64,000 bases of DNA. Origin: JAEUHQ01 sp964538915 (GTDB lineage: Bacteria; Planctomycetota; UBA1135; UBA2386). Where the stretch lies: assembly GCA_964538915.1 (NCBI GenBank), contig CAZIFB010000002.1:124001-188000 (forward strand), written 5' to 3'. Position numbers and translations under genes: made by a program. The notes under the pieces were generated by a model that saw nothing but the letters and a program-made list of their open reading frames with translations, did no database searches and was not told the DNA's origin. This document shows positions 16,418-24,931 of this stretch, piece by piece. Numbering within the stretch: position 1 is the stretch's first letter; each line of letters starts with the position of its first letter.

Positions 16418-17239
16418 ATGACGCTCGAGGTGAAGTCGCTGGCCGAATGGGAGGCAGCCGGGATCAAGGACATGCTCTCCGTGGTGATCCCGGCACACAA
16501 CGAGGCCGGGCACATCGAGGAGACGGTCACGACGCTGCACGACGCGCTCGACAAGGCCGGCATCCAGCACGAGATCCTGGTCGTCAACGACAACAGCAAG
16601 GACCGCACGGAGGAGATCCTGCAGGACCTGTCGCGGCGCTTCCCGCAGGTTCGCTACGTCAACAACCAGCCGCCGAACGGCTTCGGCTTCGCGGTGCGCT
16701 GCGGCCTCTCCAACTTCCGCGGCGACACCGTCGCGATCGTGATGGCCGACCTGTCGGACTCACCAGACGACGTCGTCGCCTTCTATCGCAAGATCCAGGA
16801 GGGCGCGGACTGTGCGTTCGGCTCGCGCTTCATGCGGGGGTCGAAAGTGATCGACTACCCGTTCCTGAAGCTGATGCTGAACCGGTGCGGCAACTGGTTC
16901 ATCAAGATCATGTTCTGGATGCGGTACAACGACATCACGAACGCGTTCAAGATGTACCGGCGCAAGGTGATCGCCGGTCTGCAGCCGCTGCTCGCGTACC
17001 ACTTCAACCTGACGGTCGAGCTGCCGCTGAAGGCGATCGTGCGCGGCTACAGCTACGCCGTCGTGCCCAACACGTGGCGCAACCGCAAGGAAGGCGTCTC
17101 GAAGTTCAAGATCCGCGAGATGGGCTCGCGGTACCTGTTCATCATCCTCTACTGCCTGCTCGAGAAGCTCTTGTCGCGCAACGACTACCGCGACCGCCCC
17201 GAGATCCGGGAGACGCAACTGCAGGTGTGGCCGCGTTGA
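16418..17239 (+). CDS. glycosyltransferase family 2 (dolichol-phosphate mannosyltransferase-like)
   Basis: 273 aa. GT2 GT-A fold: LSVVIPAHNEAGHIEETV, then ILVVNDNSKDRTEEIL, and the metal-binding region around VIMADLSDSPDD. Acceptor-side segments FGSRFMRGSKVIDYPFLK and FKMYRRKVI are like DPM1 and polyprenyl-phosphate sugar transferases. There is no long membrane tail, only a hydrophobic YLFIILYCLLEKLL segment near 240. It probably charges a lipid-phosphate carrier from a nucleotide sugar, the kind of donor used by GT-C enzymes such as the next gene. ATG begins one base after the epimerase stop. Confidence 0.85.
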   Translation: MTLEVKSLAEWEAAGIKDMLSVVIPAHNEAGHIEETVTTLHDALDKAGIQHEILVVNDNSKDRTEEILQDLSRRFPQVRYVNNQPPNGFGFAVRCGLSNFRGDTVAIVMADLSDSPDDVVAFYRKIQEGADCAFGSRFMRGSKVIDYPFLKLMLNRCGNWFIKIMFWMRYNDITNAFKMYRRKVIAGLQPLLAYHFNLTVELPLKAIVRGYSYAVVPNTWRNRKEGVSKFKIREMGSRYLFIILYCLLEKLLSRNDYRDRPEIRETQLQVWPR

Positions 17240-17354
17240 GAGCAGAGCGCCCGGCTCGGTTTGGGCGCGCGTGCCACGAGCCGGCTTCGCGTCCCGGTGG
17301 CGACGGCAGCGTCCCCGGTGCCGCGCCGCCATCCATCGAATTGCCGCCTCGTCC

Positions 17355-19385
17355 ATGAACACCGACAAGGAACCGTCCGTGCTGCGCGTGGCCCTGTTCG
17401 TCTGGCTCGGCATGGTCGTGTGCCTGGCGATCGACAACTTCGCCTTCTACTTCCAGGCTCCGATCCTGGAGAGCAGTGATGCCGCCGTCAACGGCATCAT
17501 GGTCCACAACGCGAAGCACCTCAGTCAGCTGTACGGGAACTACTCGCGCTTCCAGTTCAACCACCCGGGGCCGGTCTTCTACTACGTCTACGCCCTCGGC
17601 GAGGTCGTGTTCGCCGACATCCTGGGTGCGACGCCGAGTCCGGGCAATGCGCATCTGCTGACCTGCATGGCGCTGCAGAGCGCGTTCTTCGCCCTGGCGA
17701 TCGCGATTGCTGCCACGTGGTTCCGGAAGCGCGCCTGGTTGCCGCTCGTGCTCCTCGCCGGGGCGCTGCACTACGGCTCCAGTCCGGCGGCTCTCGTCAA
17801 CAGCTGGCCGCCGTACGTTCTCGTGATGCCGGCGCTCGCCTTCCTCGTGGCCTGCACGTCGGTCGCCAGTGGGTGCACCGCCCATCTGCCATTCGCCGCG
17901 CTGTGCGGCGGCTTCCTGTTTCACGGACACCTCGCGCAGTCGATCTTCGTCGGCACCCTGGTGCCCTTGGCGGTGGCGCTGAACCTGCTCCATCATCGTC
18001 GCCGGCACGGCGCGCTCGCTCTGAAGCTCTGGTTCACGGACCATCGCAGGACGTGGATCATCGTTGGTGTCATGGCAGCGCTGTTCGCGCTGCCGCTCGT
18101 GCTCGACCTGGTGCTCCTCGGAGGCCGTAGCAACATCGCGACGATCCTCGGGAGGTTCCGTGCGAACACCAGCGACAGCAAGAGCCTCGTGCAGGCGATC
18201 GTCTACTTCCTCTCCTTCGGCACGGGGGCGATGAATCAGGACGTCATCACGGCCAGCGGCTCCGCCGTGCACGAGTTCGCGCGTCAGAACGTGCTCTCGT
18301 TCCTCGGCTGGGCGGCGGCCGTCGTCTGCCCGGCGCTGGCAACGGTGATCTGGCGACGTCACTTCTCCGAGCGCGAGAAGGCGTTCCTCTTCACGGGGTG
18401 GCTGGTCCTGGCCTGCGCTGTCGGCCTGTGCTTCGTCTGGGGAATCGCGCAGGCGCGCGAGATGTTCCACTTCAACGGCGCCTTCTACTACTCGGTCTAC
18501 TTCTTCGCGGTGATCCTGGGTCTCGCCGTGCTGGCGAAGGTCCTCGTGCGGCCCTTCGTCCCGGTGGTCGGTGCCGCCGTCATCGCCGTCGCCATCGTGG
18601 TGCTCTATCGAGGACGCCACGTCCCTCCGCTCGAAGGGCCGGCGAGCGGGCTCCCAGTCCAGTCCGCGGTGACACAGGGCCTGGCCGGTGATGTCGCCAC
18701 GCCGAGGTTCCTCGTGTTCGAACACGCAACCTGGCACGTGGCTGCCTCGGTCGCTCTCGACCTCCAGCGGCGCGCGGGCGGGTTCCACGTTGCTCCTTGG
18801 TGGGGGTTCATGTTCGGCGATCGGCACAAACGGGAGCAGCCGGCTCCTGCTGCCGAGGGACGCTCGTCCGTGTGGTGGATCACGAAGCCGGGAGAGGGTG
18901 GCTTGCCGCTCACTCCGGAGCTGAGCCTCTTCACCGAGCCCGCGCCCATCCGGCCCGGAGTCGACGAGATTCGCCTGCGGGGCAACGACAACGGCTTCCG
19001 CTATGTCGTGTCCGGGGTTTCGTACGGCAACGTCGACCTCGCCTGGACCAACCTGCAGCACGTCACGTTCCGCTTCGCGACGCCGCCGTCGCAGCAGGAC
19101 GTCCGGATCGTCTTCGACGCCAAGAGCGCGGAAGGAAGTGCATCCGGTCCCGTGCCGCAGACGGCCGTGGTCAGTTTCAACGGAGTCGGCGTGGGGGAGG
19201 TGCAGGTTCGCGAGCGCGCCAAGGTCGAGGTGCGGGTGCCGGCATCCCTGTGGAACGCCACTCCCGTCGCGACGCTCGATCTGCACTTCCCGCAGGCGCT
19301 CCGCCACGTCGAGTCGACGCAACCGCGATACGAGGAGTGGGGAGCCTGGGGACTCTGGTCGATCCGCTTCGACGTCGTCAACTGA
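17355..19385 (+). CDS. large polytopic membrane protein, GT-C glycosyltransferase-like
   Basis: 676 aa from ATG 17355. About ten to twelve hydrophobic helices occupy residues 10-440. The first periplasmic loop holds acidic and aromatic residues (LESSDAAVNGIM, YGNYSRFQFNHPGPVFYY), reminiscent of the DxD/ExD loop of lipid-linked GT-C enzymes. Residues 450-676 form a soluble periplasmic domain that ends in a beta-sandwich (VRIVFDAKSAEGSASG, ATLDLHFPQALRHVEST), possibly carbohydrate binding. Coming directly after a polyprenyl-phosphate GT2, it probably transfers a sugar outside the membrane. No exact family assigned. Confidence 0.65.
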   Translation: MNTDKEPSVLRVALFVWLGMVVCLAIDNFAFYFQAPILESSDAAVNGIMVHNAKHLSQLYGNYSRFQFNHPGPVFYYVYALGEVVFADILGATPSPGNAHLLTCMALQSAFFALAIAIAATWFRKRAWLPLVLLAGALHYGSSPAALVNSWPPYVLVMPALAFLVACTSVASGCTAHLPFAALCGGFLFHGHLAQSIFVGTLVPLAVALNLLHHRRRHGALALKLWFTDHRRTWIIVGVMAALFALPLVLDLVLLGGRSNIATILGRFRANTSDSKSLVQAIVYFLSFGTGAMNQDVITASGSAVHEFARQNVLSFLGWAAAVVCPALATVIWRRHFSEREKAFLFTGWLVLACAVGLCFVWGIAQAREMFHFNGAFYYSVYFFAVILGLAVLAKVLVRPFVPVVGAAVIAVAIVVLYRGRHVPPLEGPASGLPVQSAVTQGLAGDVATPRFLVFEHATWHVAASVALDLQRRAGGFHVAPWWGFMFGDRHKREQPAPAAEGRSSVWWITKPGEGGLPLTPELSLFTEPAPIRPGVDEIRLRGNDNGFRYVVSGVSYGNVDLAWTNLQHVTFRFATPPSQQDVRIVFDAKSAEGSASGPVPQTAVVSFNGVGVGEVQVRERAKVEVRVPASLWNATPVATLDLHFPQALRHVESTQPRYEEWGAWGLWSIRFDVVN

Positions 19386-19458
19386 TCGGGACTCTGCGGA
19401 TCGAGGCGTGCGCCCTGTCGACCCGCGTCTCCTTCCCAGCGGTCCCGGTCGCGTTCGC

Positions 19459-20772
19459 CTACTTCACGCCGATGCCGCTGTAGGCGAAGCCCTGCTCCCG
19501 CAGTTCCGGCCCGTTGTAGATGTTGCGGCCGTCGAAGATCACCGGCTGCTTCAGCGCAGCGCGGATCCGTTCCCAGTCGGGGACGCGGAACTCGCGCCAC
19601 TCGGTGACGAGCAGCAGCGCGTCGGCACCCGTGAGCGCCGCGTAGGCGTCGGTCGCGTAGCCGATCTTGTCGCCGATCATGTGCTTGCACTCCGGGATCG
19701 CGACGGGGTCGTACGCGGTGACCGTGGCACCGGCCGACAGCAGTTGCTCGCAGATCACGAGCGACGGCGCTTCGCGCATGTCGTTCGTCTCGGGCTTGAA
19801 GCTGAGGCCCCACATCGCGAAGTGCCGGCCCTTCAGGTTCCCGAAGTGCGCCTTCACCTTGTTGAACAGCACGAGCTTCTGCGACTCGTTGACCTCTTCG
19901 ACCGCCTGCAGGATGCGCAGCGCGTAGCCGTGCTCGCTGCCGGAGCGGACGAGCGCCTTCACGTCCTTCGGGAAGCAGCTGCCGCCATAGCCGATGCCGG
20001 GATAGATGAAGCGGTTGCCGATGCGCGGGTCGCTGCCGATGCCCTTCCGCACCTGGTTGACGTCGGCGCCGAGCAGTTCGCACAGGTTGGCGACGTCGTT
20101 CATGAAGCTGATCTTCGTCGCGAGCATCGCGTTGGCCGCGTACTTCGTCATCTCGGCGGACTTGACGTCCATGAAGTAGACGGGGTGCCCGTTCAGCGTG
20201 AACGGCTTGTACAGGCGCGCCAGCACTTCCTGCGCCCGCTCGCTCTCGACGCCGCACACGATGCGGTCCGGCTTCATGAAGTCTTCGATCGCGGCGCCTT
20301 CCTTCAAGAATTCGGGGTTGCTCGCCACGTCGAACGTCAGCTTCGACCCGCGCTTGTCGAGCGCAGCCTGCAGTTCGCGCCGCACCTTCTCGGCGGTGCC
20401 GACGGGCACCGTGCTCTTCGTGATGACGACGAGGTAGTCGGTCATCGTCTCGCCGATCTCCCTCGCCACACCCAGCACGTAACGCAGGTCGGCGCTGCCG
20501 TCCTCGCCTGGCGGCGTTCCGACGGCGATGAACGCCGCTTCGGCGTCCTTGACGGCCGGCGCGAGGGCCGACGTGAACTTCAGGCGGCCGGCCTTCGTGT
20601 TGCGCTCGAGGATGTCGTCCAGACCCGGCTCGTAGATCGGGAGGATGCCCTTGTTGAGGTTGGCGATCTTCTTCGTGTCGACATCGACGCACGTGACGTC
20701 CATGCCGACATCCGACAAGCAGGACCCGGTGACGAGCCCGACGTAGCCAGTTCCGACGACAGCGATTCTCAT
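19459..20772 (-). CDS. ugd: UDP-glucose 6-dehydrogenase
   Basis: 437 aa, the normal size. N-terminal NAD domain MRIAVVGTGYVGLVTGSCLS; ITKSTVPVGTAEKV and SNPEFLKEGAAIEDFMKPDR in the first half; and the catalytic-cysteine loop GYGGSCFPKD in the middle. The C-terminal UDP-binding domain has MWGLSFKPETNDMREAPS. It oxidises UDP-glucose to UDP-glucuronate with two NAD+ in the cytosol, supplying uronic acids for extracellular polysaccharide. It is convergent with the GT-C gene and lies downstream of the WbsX-like gene, fitting a glycan locus. Confidence 0.95.
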   Translation of the reverse strand: MRIAVVGTGYVGLVTGSCLSDVGMDVTCVDVDTKKIANLNKGILPIYEPGLDDILERNTKAGRLKFTSALAPAVKDAEAAFIAVGTPPGEDGSADLRYVLGVAREIGETMTDYLVVITKSTVPVGTAEKVRRELQAALDKRGSKLTFDVASNPEFLKEGAAIEDFMKPDRIVCGVESERAQEVLARLYKPFTLNGHPVYFMDVKSAEMTKYAANAMLATKISFMNDVANLCELLGADVNQVRKGIGSDPRIGNRFIYPGIGYGGSCFPKDVKALVRSGSEHGYALRILQAVEEVNESQKLVLFNKVKAHFGNLKGRHFAMWGLSFKPETNDMREAPSLVICEQLLSAGATVTAYDPVAIPECKHMIGDKIGYATDAYAALTGADALLLVTEWREFRVPDWERIRAALKQPVIFDGRNIYNGPELREQGFAYSGIGVK

Positions 20773-20935
20773 GGTTGTGAAGGTCCGACAGCATCGAGCG
20801 GGGACGGGCCGCGAGGCAACTCTCGTTGCGGAAATGCTCGGCGCGCCTTGCTCACTGCATCGACGCAACGCGACGCTCGGACCGGAACCGTCGGCCTCAT
20901 CGATCCCACGGTCACGTTGCGGGCACCGAATGCCG

Positions 20936-22018
20936 TCACCCGGAGCCGGCGTGCACGGCTTCGAGCCAGCCGTTGCCGAAGCGATCGTCGGGTTCGAGGT
21001 AGTGCCCCTCGCTCCATTCGTTGAGCGATGCGACCAGCACGAGCGGGTCGTCGACCGACCGCGGCGAACGGAAGGAGTGGGCTGCCCGCAACGCCGCGGC
21101 GAAGTGCTCGGGGTGTTCGCCCGTCACGACCGGCGACCACGGGTACTTGTCCGGCCGGGTGTCTCCGAAGTCGGCGCCCCGCGGGCTCGCGTCCCAGCCG
21201 GGTGCGACCGACGGCATGTACGGCAGCCCCGACGCGTCGGCGAAGTGCCGCCACTGCGTCGTCCGCAGCGCCGCGTATTCGCGGTAGTCCTGCCGGAAAG
21301 GGCCCTTCCAGTCGGGGAGGAACACGTAGTGCGTCACGCTGTCGAAGCCGACGTCGCGGACGAGCGGCAGCGCCTCTGCGTTGGGTTCGATCGCCGCCAG
21401 GTGGAGATCGCGATGGCCGTGGTCCGCGAGCCACTGCCGAGCCGTCCTTATCGCGGTGTTTGCGTGTCGTGCGCCGAGTTCGCGCACGAAGAACGTCGAG
21501 TCGAAGATCGACAAGTAGCTGCGGCCGGCGACGGTGGCGTAGTTCGGCCGCACGAAGTAGTTCGTCGCGAGCATCGCTACGAACTGCACGAAGTCGTCGA
21601 CGTCGGTGGGCACGGATCGTTCGGGGTCGAGCACCGGCGCATCGATGCGCGCCACCGGCAGGACGCGGCGGGGCATGCGGTTCGCCCACATGCACGCGAA
21701 CGGCATCGTCGACCCGAGGTCTGAGCGGAGAAACCCCTCGTCGAGGCCCGCCTCGAAGACACGCTTGCCGCGGCACCAGAACACGCCGAACACCAGGGCG
21801 TCGACGCCGTGTCGGTGTGCGAGCGCGATCCTCTGCCCGAAGGCGACGGGGTCGCGGTCGTCGTACTCGCCGAGCAACGGCACCCTGGGCTGCGCATGAC
21901 CGGCGAAGCGCGGTCGGCAGGACCGCACGAGTTCCCACTCGGTGAAGCCCGGGTGGAACGAGGCATCGCGTTCCGCGATCGGGTGCCAGCCCGTGTAGAC
22001 GTACGCCGCCGTGCGCAT
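20936..22018 (-). CDS. WbsX-like / glycoside hydrolase family 99-like protein
   Basis: 360 aa. It starts YVYTGWHPIAERDASFHPGF and has the family's (beta/alpha)8 landmarks: WELVRSCRPRFAGHAQPRVP, HGVDALVFGVFW, and near the end VASLNEWSEGHYLEPDDRFG, where the Glu residues are the likely catalytic group in GH99-type domains. WbsX proteins are found in O-antigen and capsule clusters, where they act on or build mannose-containing glycans. No signal peptide is visible. The start is ATG 22018; it is separated from ugd by 163 bases in which I see no gene. Confidence 0.8.
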   Translation of the reverse strand: MRTAAYVYTGWHPIAERDASFHPGFTEWELVRSCRPRFAGHAQPRVPLLGEYDDRDPVAFGQRIALAHRHGVDALVFGVFWCRGKRVFEAGLDEGFLRSDLGSTMPFACMWANRMPRRVLPVARIDAPVLDPERSVPTDVDDFVQFVAMLATNYFVRPNYATVAGRSYLSIFDSTFFVRELGARHANTAIRTARQWLADHGHRDLHLAAIEPNAEALPLVRDVGFDSVTHYVFLPDWKGPFRQDYREYAALRTTQWRHFADASGLPYMPSVAPGWDASPRGADFGDTRPDKYPWSPVVTGEHPEHFAAALRAAHSFRSPRSVDDPLVLVASLNEWSEGHYLEPDDRFGNGWLEAVHAGSG

Positions 22019-22050
22019 GCTCGCGTCCACGCCCCATCTTGTCGGGGGGG

Positions 22051-23205
22051 CTATCTCAGGATGCTGTAGCCGGGGTTGCTGATCTGGAAGCCGGCGATCG
22101 CATCGAGCGTGAGCCCCTGCCACACGATCACGAAACCCAGGGTGCTGGAGATCGCCGGCATCGAGGTCTGTGTGGTCACGGGGGCACCGGGCGCGGGGAT
22201 TCCCGAAGTCACGGTCAGCATCGTCGTCGGGTCGAGCCACACCGTGTCGGCGAGGAAAGGGAGCGCGAAGGCCGTGCCGCGCAGACTCACCAGCAAGAAG
22301 CCGGCGTGGCCGATCGGTCCGTGCAGCGCGGCGAACACCGACCCCGCTGGCAGGACCTCGTCGACGCTGAGGTGAGGCATGCTCGTCGTCGTGACCACGA
22401 CCGTCGAGGCGATCACGGTGCCGCCCCCGGACAGCACGACGTCGATGTCGCGACGCACGCTGCCCGAACCCGCGATCGCGAGTGCAGCCGAGCCGAACAC
22501 CGAAGTGCCGCCCGTGACGCTCGTGGAGCCGAGCAGGCGCAGATCGCCGCCGCTCATCTGGACTGCGGGACTGCCGATCAGTCCGGCGCGGCCGCGCACC
22601 GTGCAGTCGAGCAGCTGAACCCTGCCGCCGCTCTGCACGAGCGAATCGACGGCAACGGTCTGTCCGCTCGCAGAGGCTACACAGTTGCGCAGTGCCGCTT
22701 CGCAGTTCGTGAGGCGTGTTGCTGCCGAGAACGAGCAGCCTCTCAGCCACAGGGACGAACAGTTGTTCGCCGTGAGCGAGACCGGACCGATGCTGCCGGC
22801 ACCGACCGTCATGTCCTCGAGGCACACCACCCCGGTGCAAGAGTCGACTTCGATGCCGACTCCGCCGAACGTCAACGTGGGGGCCTGCATCTCGAAGCCG
22901 CGCACGAAGACGCCATCGGTAGCGCCGATACCGCTGATCGTCAGGGCGGTGCTGCCGACGAAGCTGGCTCCCGGTTCGGCGAGGACCGTGAGGCTCTTGC
23001 CCTGGATCGCGACGATGCCTCCGTACTGGCCGGGGCGAACGACCAGCACCGCGCCGCTCGGCACTGTCGTCGCTGCAAGTTGCAGGCTCGTGAAGTGGGT
23101 GCCTGGACCGTTCGCCGGGTCCACGACGAACGTCTGGGCGCCGCCGACGGGCAGCAGCAGCACGAACGCAAAGGCGAAGCGCGAGAAGCAGGTCGGCACG
23201 GTCAT
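22051..23205 (-). CDS. secreted right-handed beta-helix protein with lineage C-terminal module
   Basis: 384 aa with a Sec signal peptide (MTVPTCFSRFAFAFVLLLP, cleavage near GGAQ). Residues 25-270 form short repeating turns typical of a parallel beta-helix, with alternating hydrophobic residues and Asn/Cys ladders (SCTGVVCLEDMTVGAG, NNCSSLWLRGCSFSAA). The final 110 residues end with a block carrying GFVIVWQGLTLD and FQISNPGYSI, which resembles the tails of the sulfatase at 53417 and the protein at 34692. Likely a polysaccharide-binding or polysaccharide-cleaving surface protein; no catalytic residues can be named. A gggag ribosome site precedes the ATG. Confidence 0.75.
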   Translation of the reverse strand: MTVPTCFSRFAFAFVLLLPVGGAQTFVVDPANGPGTHFTSLQLAATTVPSGAVLVVRPGQYGGIVAIQGKSLTVLAEPGASFVGSTALTISGIGATDGVFVRGFEMQAPTLTFGGVGIEVDSCTGVVCLEDMTVGAGSIGPVSLTANNCSSLWLRGCSFSAATRLTNCEAALRNCVASASGQTVAVDSLVQSGGRVQLLDCTVRGRAGLIGSPAVQMSGGDLRLLGSTSVTGGTSVFGSAALAIAGSGSVRRDIDVVLSGGGTVIASTVVVTTTSMPHLSVDEVLPAGSVFAALHGPIGHAGFLLVSLRGTAFALPFLADTVWLDPTTMLTVTSGIPAPGAPVTTQTSMPAISSTLGFVIVWQGLTLDAIAGFQISNPGYSILR

Positions 23206-23385
23206 AGTTGACTCCCTTGGACGAGCCGTGGTGCTCCGTTGGACTGGGAGGGCCCGAAGGCCCGCCATGGTCAACCGATCGCGGCCGCACTGCAACCCGG
23301 GCCTGCGAACGAGTCGGATCCGCGTAACCTCCGATTTCGGGAACGGCCTGTCCCGGGCACCGCGCCGACCGACAATCCCGGCGCC

Positions 23386-23919
23386 GTGGAGCCCCGCGAC
23401 CTCTTCGAGATCCTGACGCGCGAACACATCGACTCCGTGCGCGCCTTCCTGCTCTCCTCGTTGCGGGACAACGTCGCTGCCGAAGACGTGCTCCAGGAGA
23501 CGTTCCTGGTCGCGTGGCGCATCCTCGATCGCTACGACCGCAAACTGCCGTTCGGGCCGTGGGTCCGCGGGATCGCCGCGAAACTGCTCCTGAACCATCG
23601 CCGCAAGCTCGGTCGAAGCCGCGTGCACTTCTGCGACGAACAGGTGCTCGGGCTGATCGACGACGGCTTCAAGGCGTTCACCCGACTGCACGGCGACACG
23701 TTCGACGAGAAGCTCGACGCGCTGCGCGACTGCCTCGACCGGCTCAACGGCGTGCAGCGAGAGTCGATCAAGCTGCACTACGAGCACGGCCTGCACTGCA
23801 AGGAGATCGCCGAGCGACTCGGCATCGGATTCGAAGCGGTGAAGAAGCATCTGCAGCGCGGTCGTTCGGTGCTCCAGCGCTGCCTGCAGAGCAAGCTGCC
23901 GACGGGAGAGGTCGCATGA
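23386..23919 (+). CDS. ECF-subfamily RNA polymerase sigma factor
   Basis: 177 aa from GTG 23386. Region 2 is VRAFLLSSLRDNVAAEDVLQETFLVAWRIL with FGPWVRGIAAKLLLNHRRK. Region 4 is LNGVQRESIKLHYEHGLHCKEIAERLGIGFEAVKKHLQRGR, the -35-binding helix-turn-helix. The linker contains HFCDEQVLGLIDDGF. The stop overlaps the next gene's ATG (ATGA), so sigma factor and membrane partner are made together. Upstream is a 180-base divergent region shared with the beta-helix gene, a possible target of this sigma factor. Confidence 0.88.
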   Translation: MEPRDLFEILTREHIDSVRAFLLSSLRDNVAAEDVLQETFLVAWRILDRYDRKLPFGPWVRGIAAKLLLNHRRKLGRSRVHFCDEQVLGLIDDGFKAFTRLHGDTFDEKLDALRDCLDRLNGVQRESIKLHYEHGLHCKEIAERLGIGFEAVKKHLQRGRSVLQRCLQSKLPTGEVA

Positions 23920-24851
23920 GCCGATTCGATTCCGGCCCGGAACCGCGCGACGAGGCGTGGCGCGAACTCGACGACACGGTCGCCGACGGACCGTCGCCCG
24001 CCGACGTGCCGCCGGAAGCGGCGGCCTGGCTTGCCGAGCAGCGCTTCGTGCACGGCTTGTTGCGCTGCCTCTACACGGCGGATGCGTCGGCGCGCGAAGG
24101 GCGCATCGTCGCGGTCATGGAGCGGATCGATGCGGACGGCGCGATCGCGCCGCGTCGGCACTGGATCGCGGTCGCCGCGGCGGCCCTCCTGCTCGCGTGT
24201 GCCGGCGTGTGGTGGGCACTTCCCGCGAAGCTGCCCACCGCCGAAGCCGCGATCGGTCGGGTGATGACGGAGATGGCGCGCGACGTGGATCGGCGCTACC
24301 GCCTCGAGTTCGCGTTCGCCGGCCCCGGCGCCAAGGAGCCGGTGCGCACCACGTTCGCTGTCGTCGCGCGGCCGGGGTCGAGGTTCCGGATGGAAGGCAA
24401 GCTCGCGATCGGGCCGATCCAGTTCGGCGAGGTTCGCATCGGCTGCGACGGCCGCGAGATCTGGATGCTGCCTGCGAACGGATCGTTCCGCCGAGCGGTG
24501 CCGCTGGCGGAGCGCGAACGGCTCGCGCAAGGCTTCGGCGACGTGCTCGACCTCGGCTACTTCGACGTGCACGCGCTGGTGGAGAAGCTGCCTTCGGACT
24601 TCGACCTGCGCGTCGTCGGTCGCGAAGTGGGCTCCGGCGGACAGACCCTGCTGCGCATCGAGGCCGATCGTCCGGCGGCCGCTGCCAAGGCCCGCCACCG
24701 TTCGGCGTCGTTGTGGTGCGACGAGGCGAGCGGCATGGTGACCCGGATCGAAGTCGATCACGAGGACCTGCGCGGCTTCACGCGCCGCTTGCGTTTCTCC
24801 TACGTCGGCGAGGAGCCGGCTGGATCCACGGACTACTCGCGGCCCTGGTGA
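23916..24851 (+). CDS. membrane-anchored sigma-factor partner with LolA-like periplasmic domain
   Basis: 311 aa. The first 75 residues are acidic and cytoplasmic (EPRDEAWRELDDTVAD, WLAEQRFVHGLLRCLY). A transmembrane helix (WIAVAAAALLLACAGVWWAL) lies near residues 85-105. The outer 205 residues look like the LolA/LolB lipoprotein-carrier fold: RYRLEFAFAG, FRMEGKLAIGPIQFGEVRIG, DGREIWMLPANGSF and SGMVTRIEVDHEDLRGFTRR. Translational coupling to the ECF gene marks it as the likely anti-sigma factor, sensing a lipid or lipoprotein outside. Binding of lipid is inferred from fold only. Confidence 0.65.
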   Translation: MSRFDSGPEPRDEAWRELDDTVADGPSPADVPPEAAAWLAEQRFVHGLLRCLYTADASAREGRIVAVMERIDADGAIAPRRHWIAVAAAALLLACAGVWWALPAKLPTAEAAIGRVMTEMARDVDRRYRLEFAFAGPGAKEPVRTTFAVVARPGSRFRMEGKLAIGPIQFGEVRIGCDGREIWMLPANGSFRRAVPLAERERLAQGFGDVLDLGYFDVHALVEKLPSDFDLRVVGREVGSGGQTLLRIEADRPAAAAKARHRSASLWCDEASGMVTRIEVDHEDLRGFTRRLRFSYVGEEPAGSTDYSRPW

Positions 24852-24931
24852 CGGCACTCCGCCGCGGCGCACTTCGTCCGTGACGGAGCACGGGGCCTTC
24901 CTATGATCGCGCCCGCCTGCGAGCGGGCCCG

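Noticed and set aside
24911..24928. 6-bp hairpin directly before the giant membrane protein gene
   Set aside because: Too short and too common in such GC-rich DNA to be called a regulatory site.
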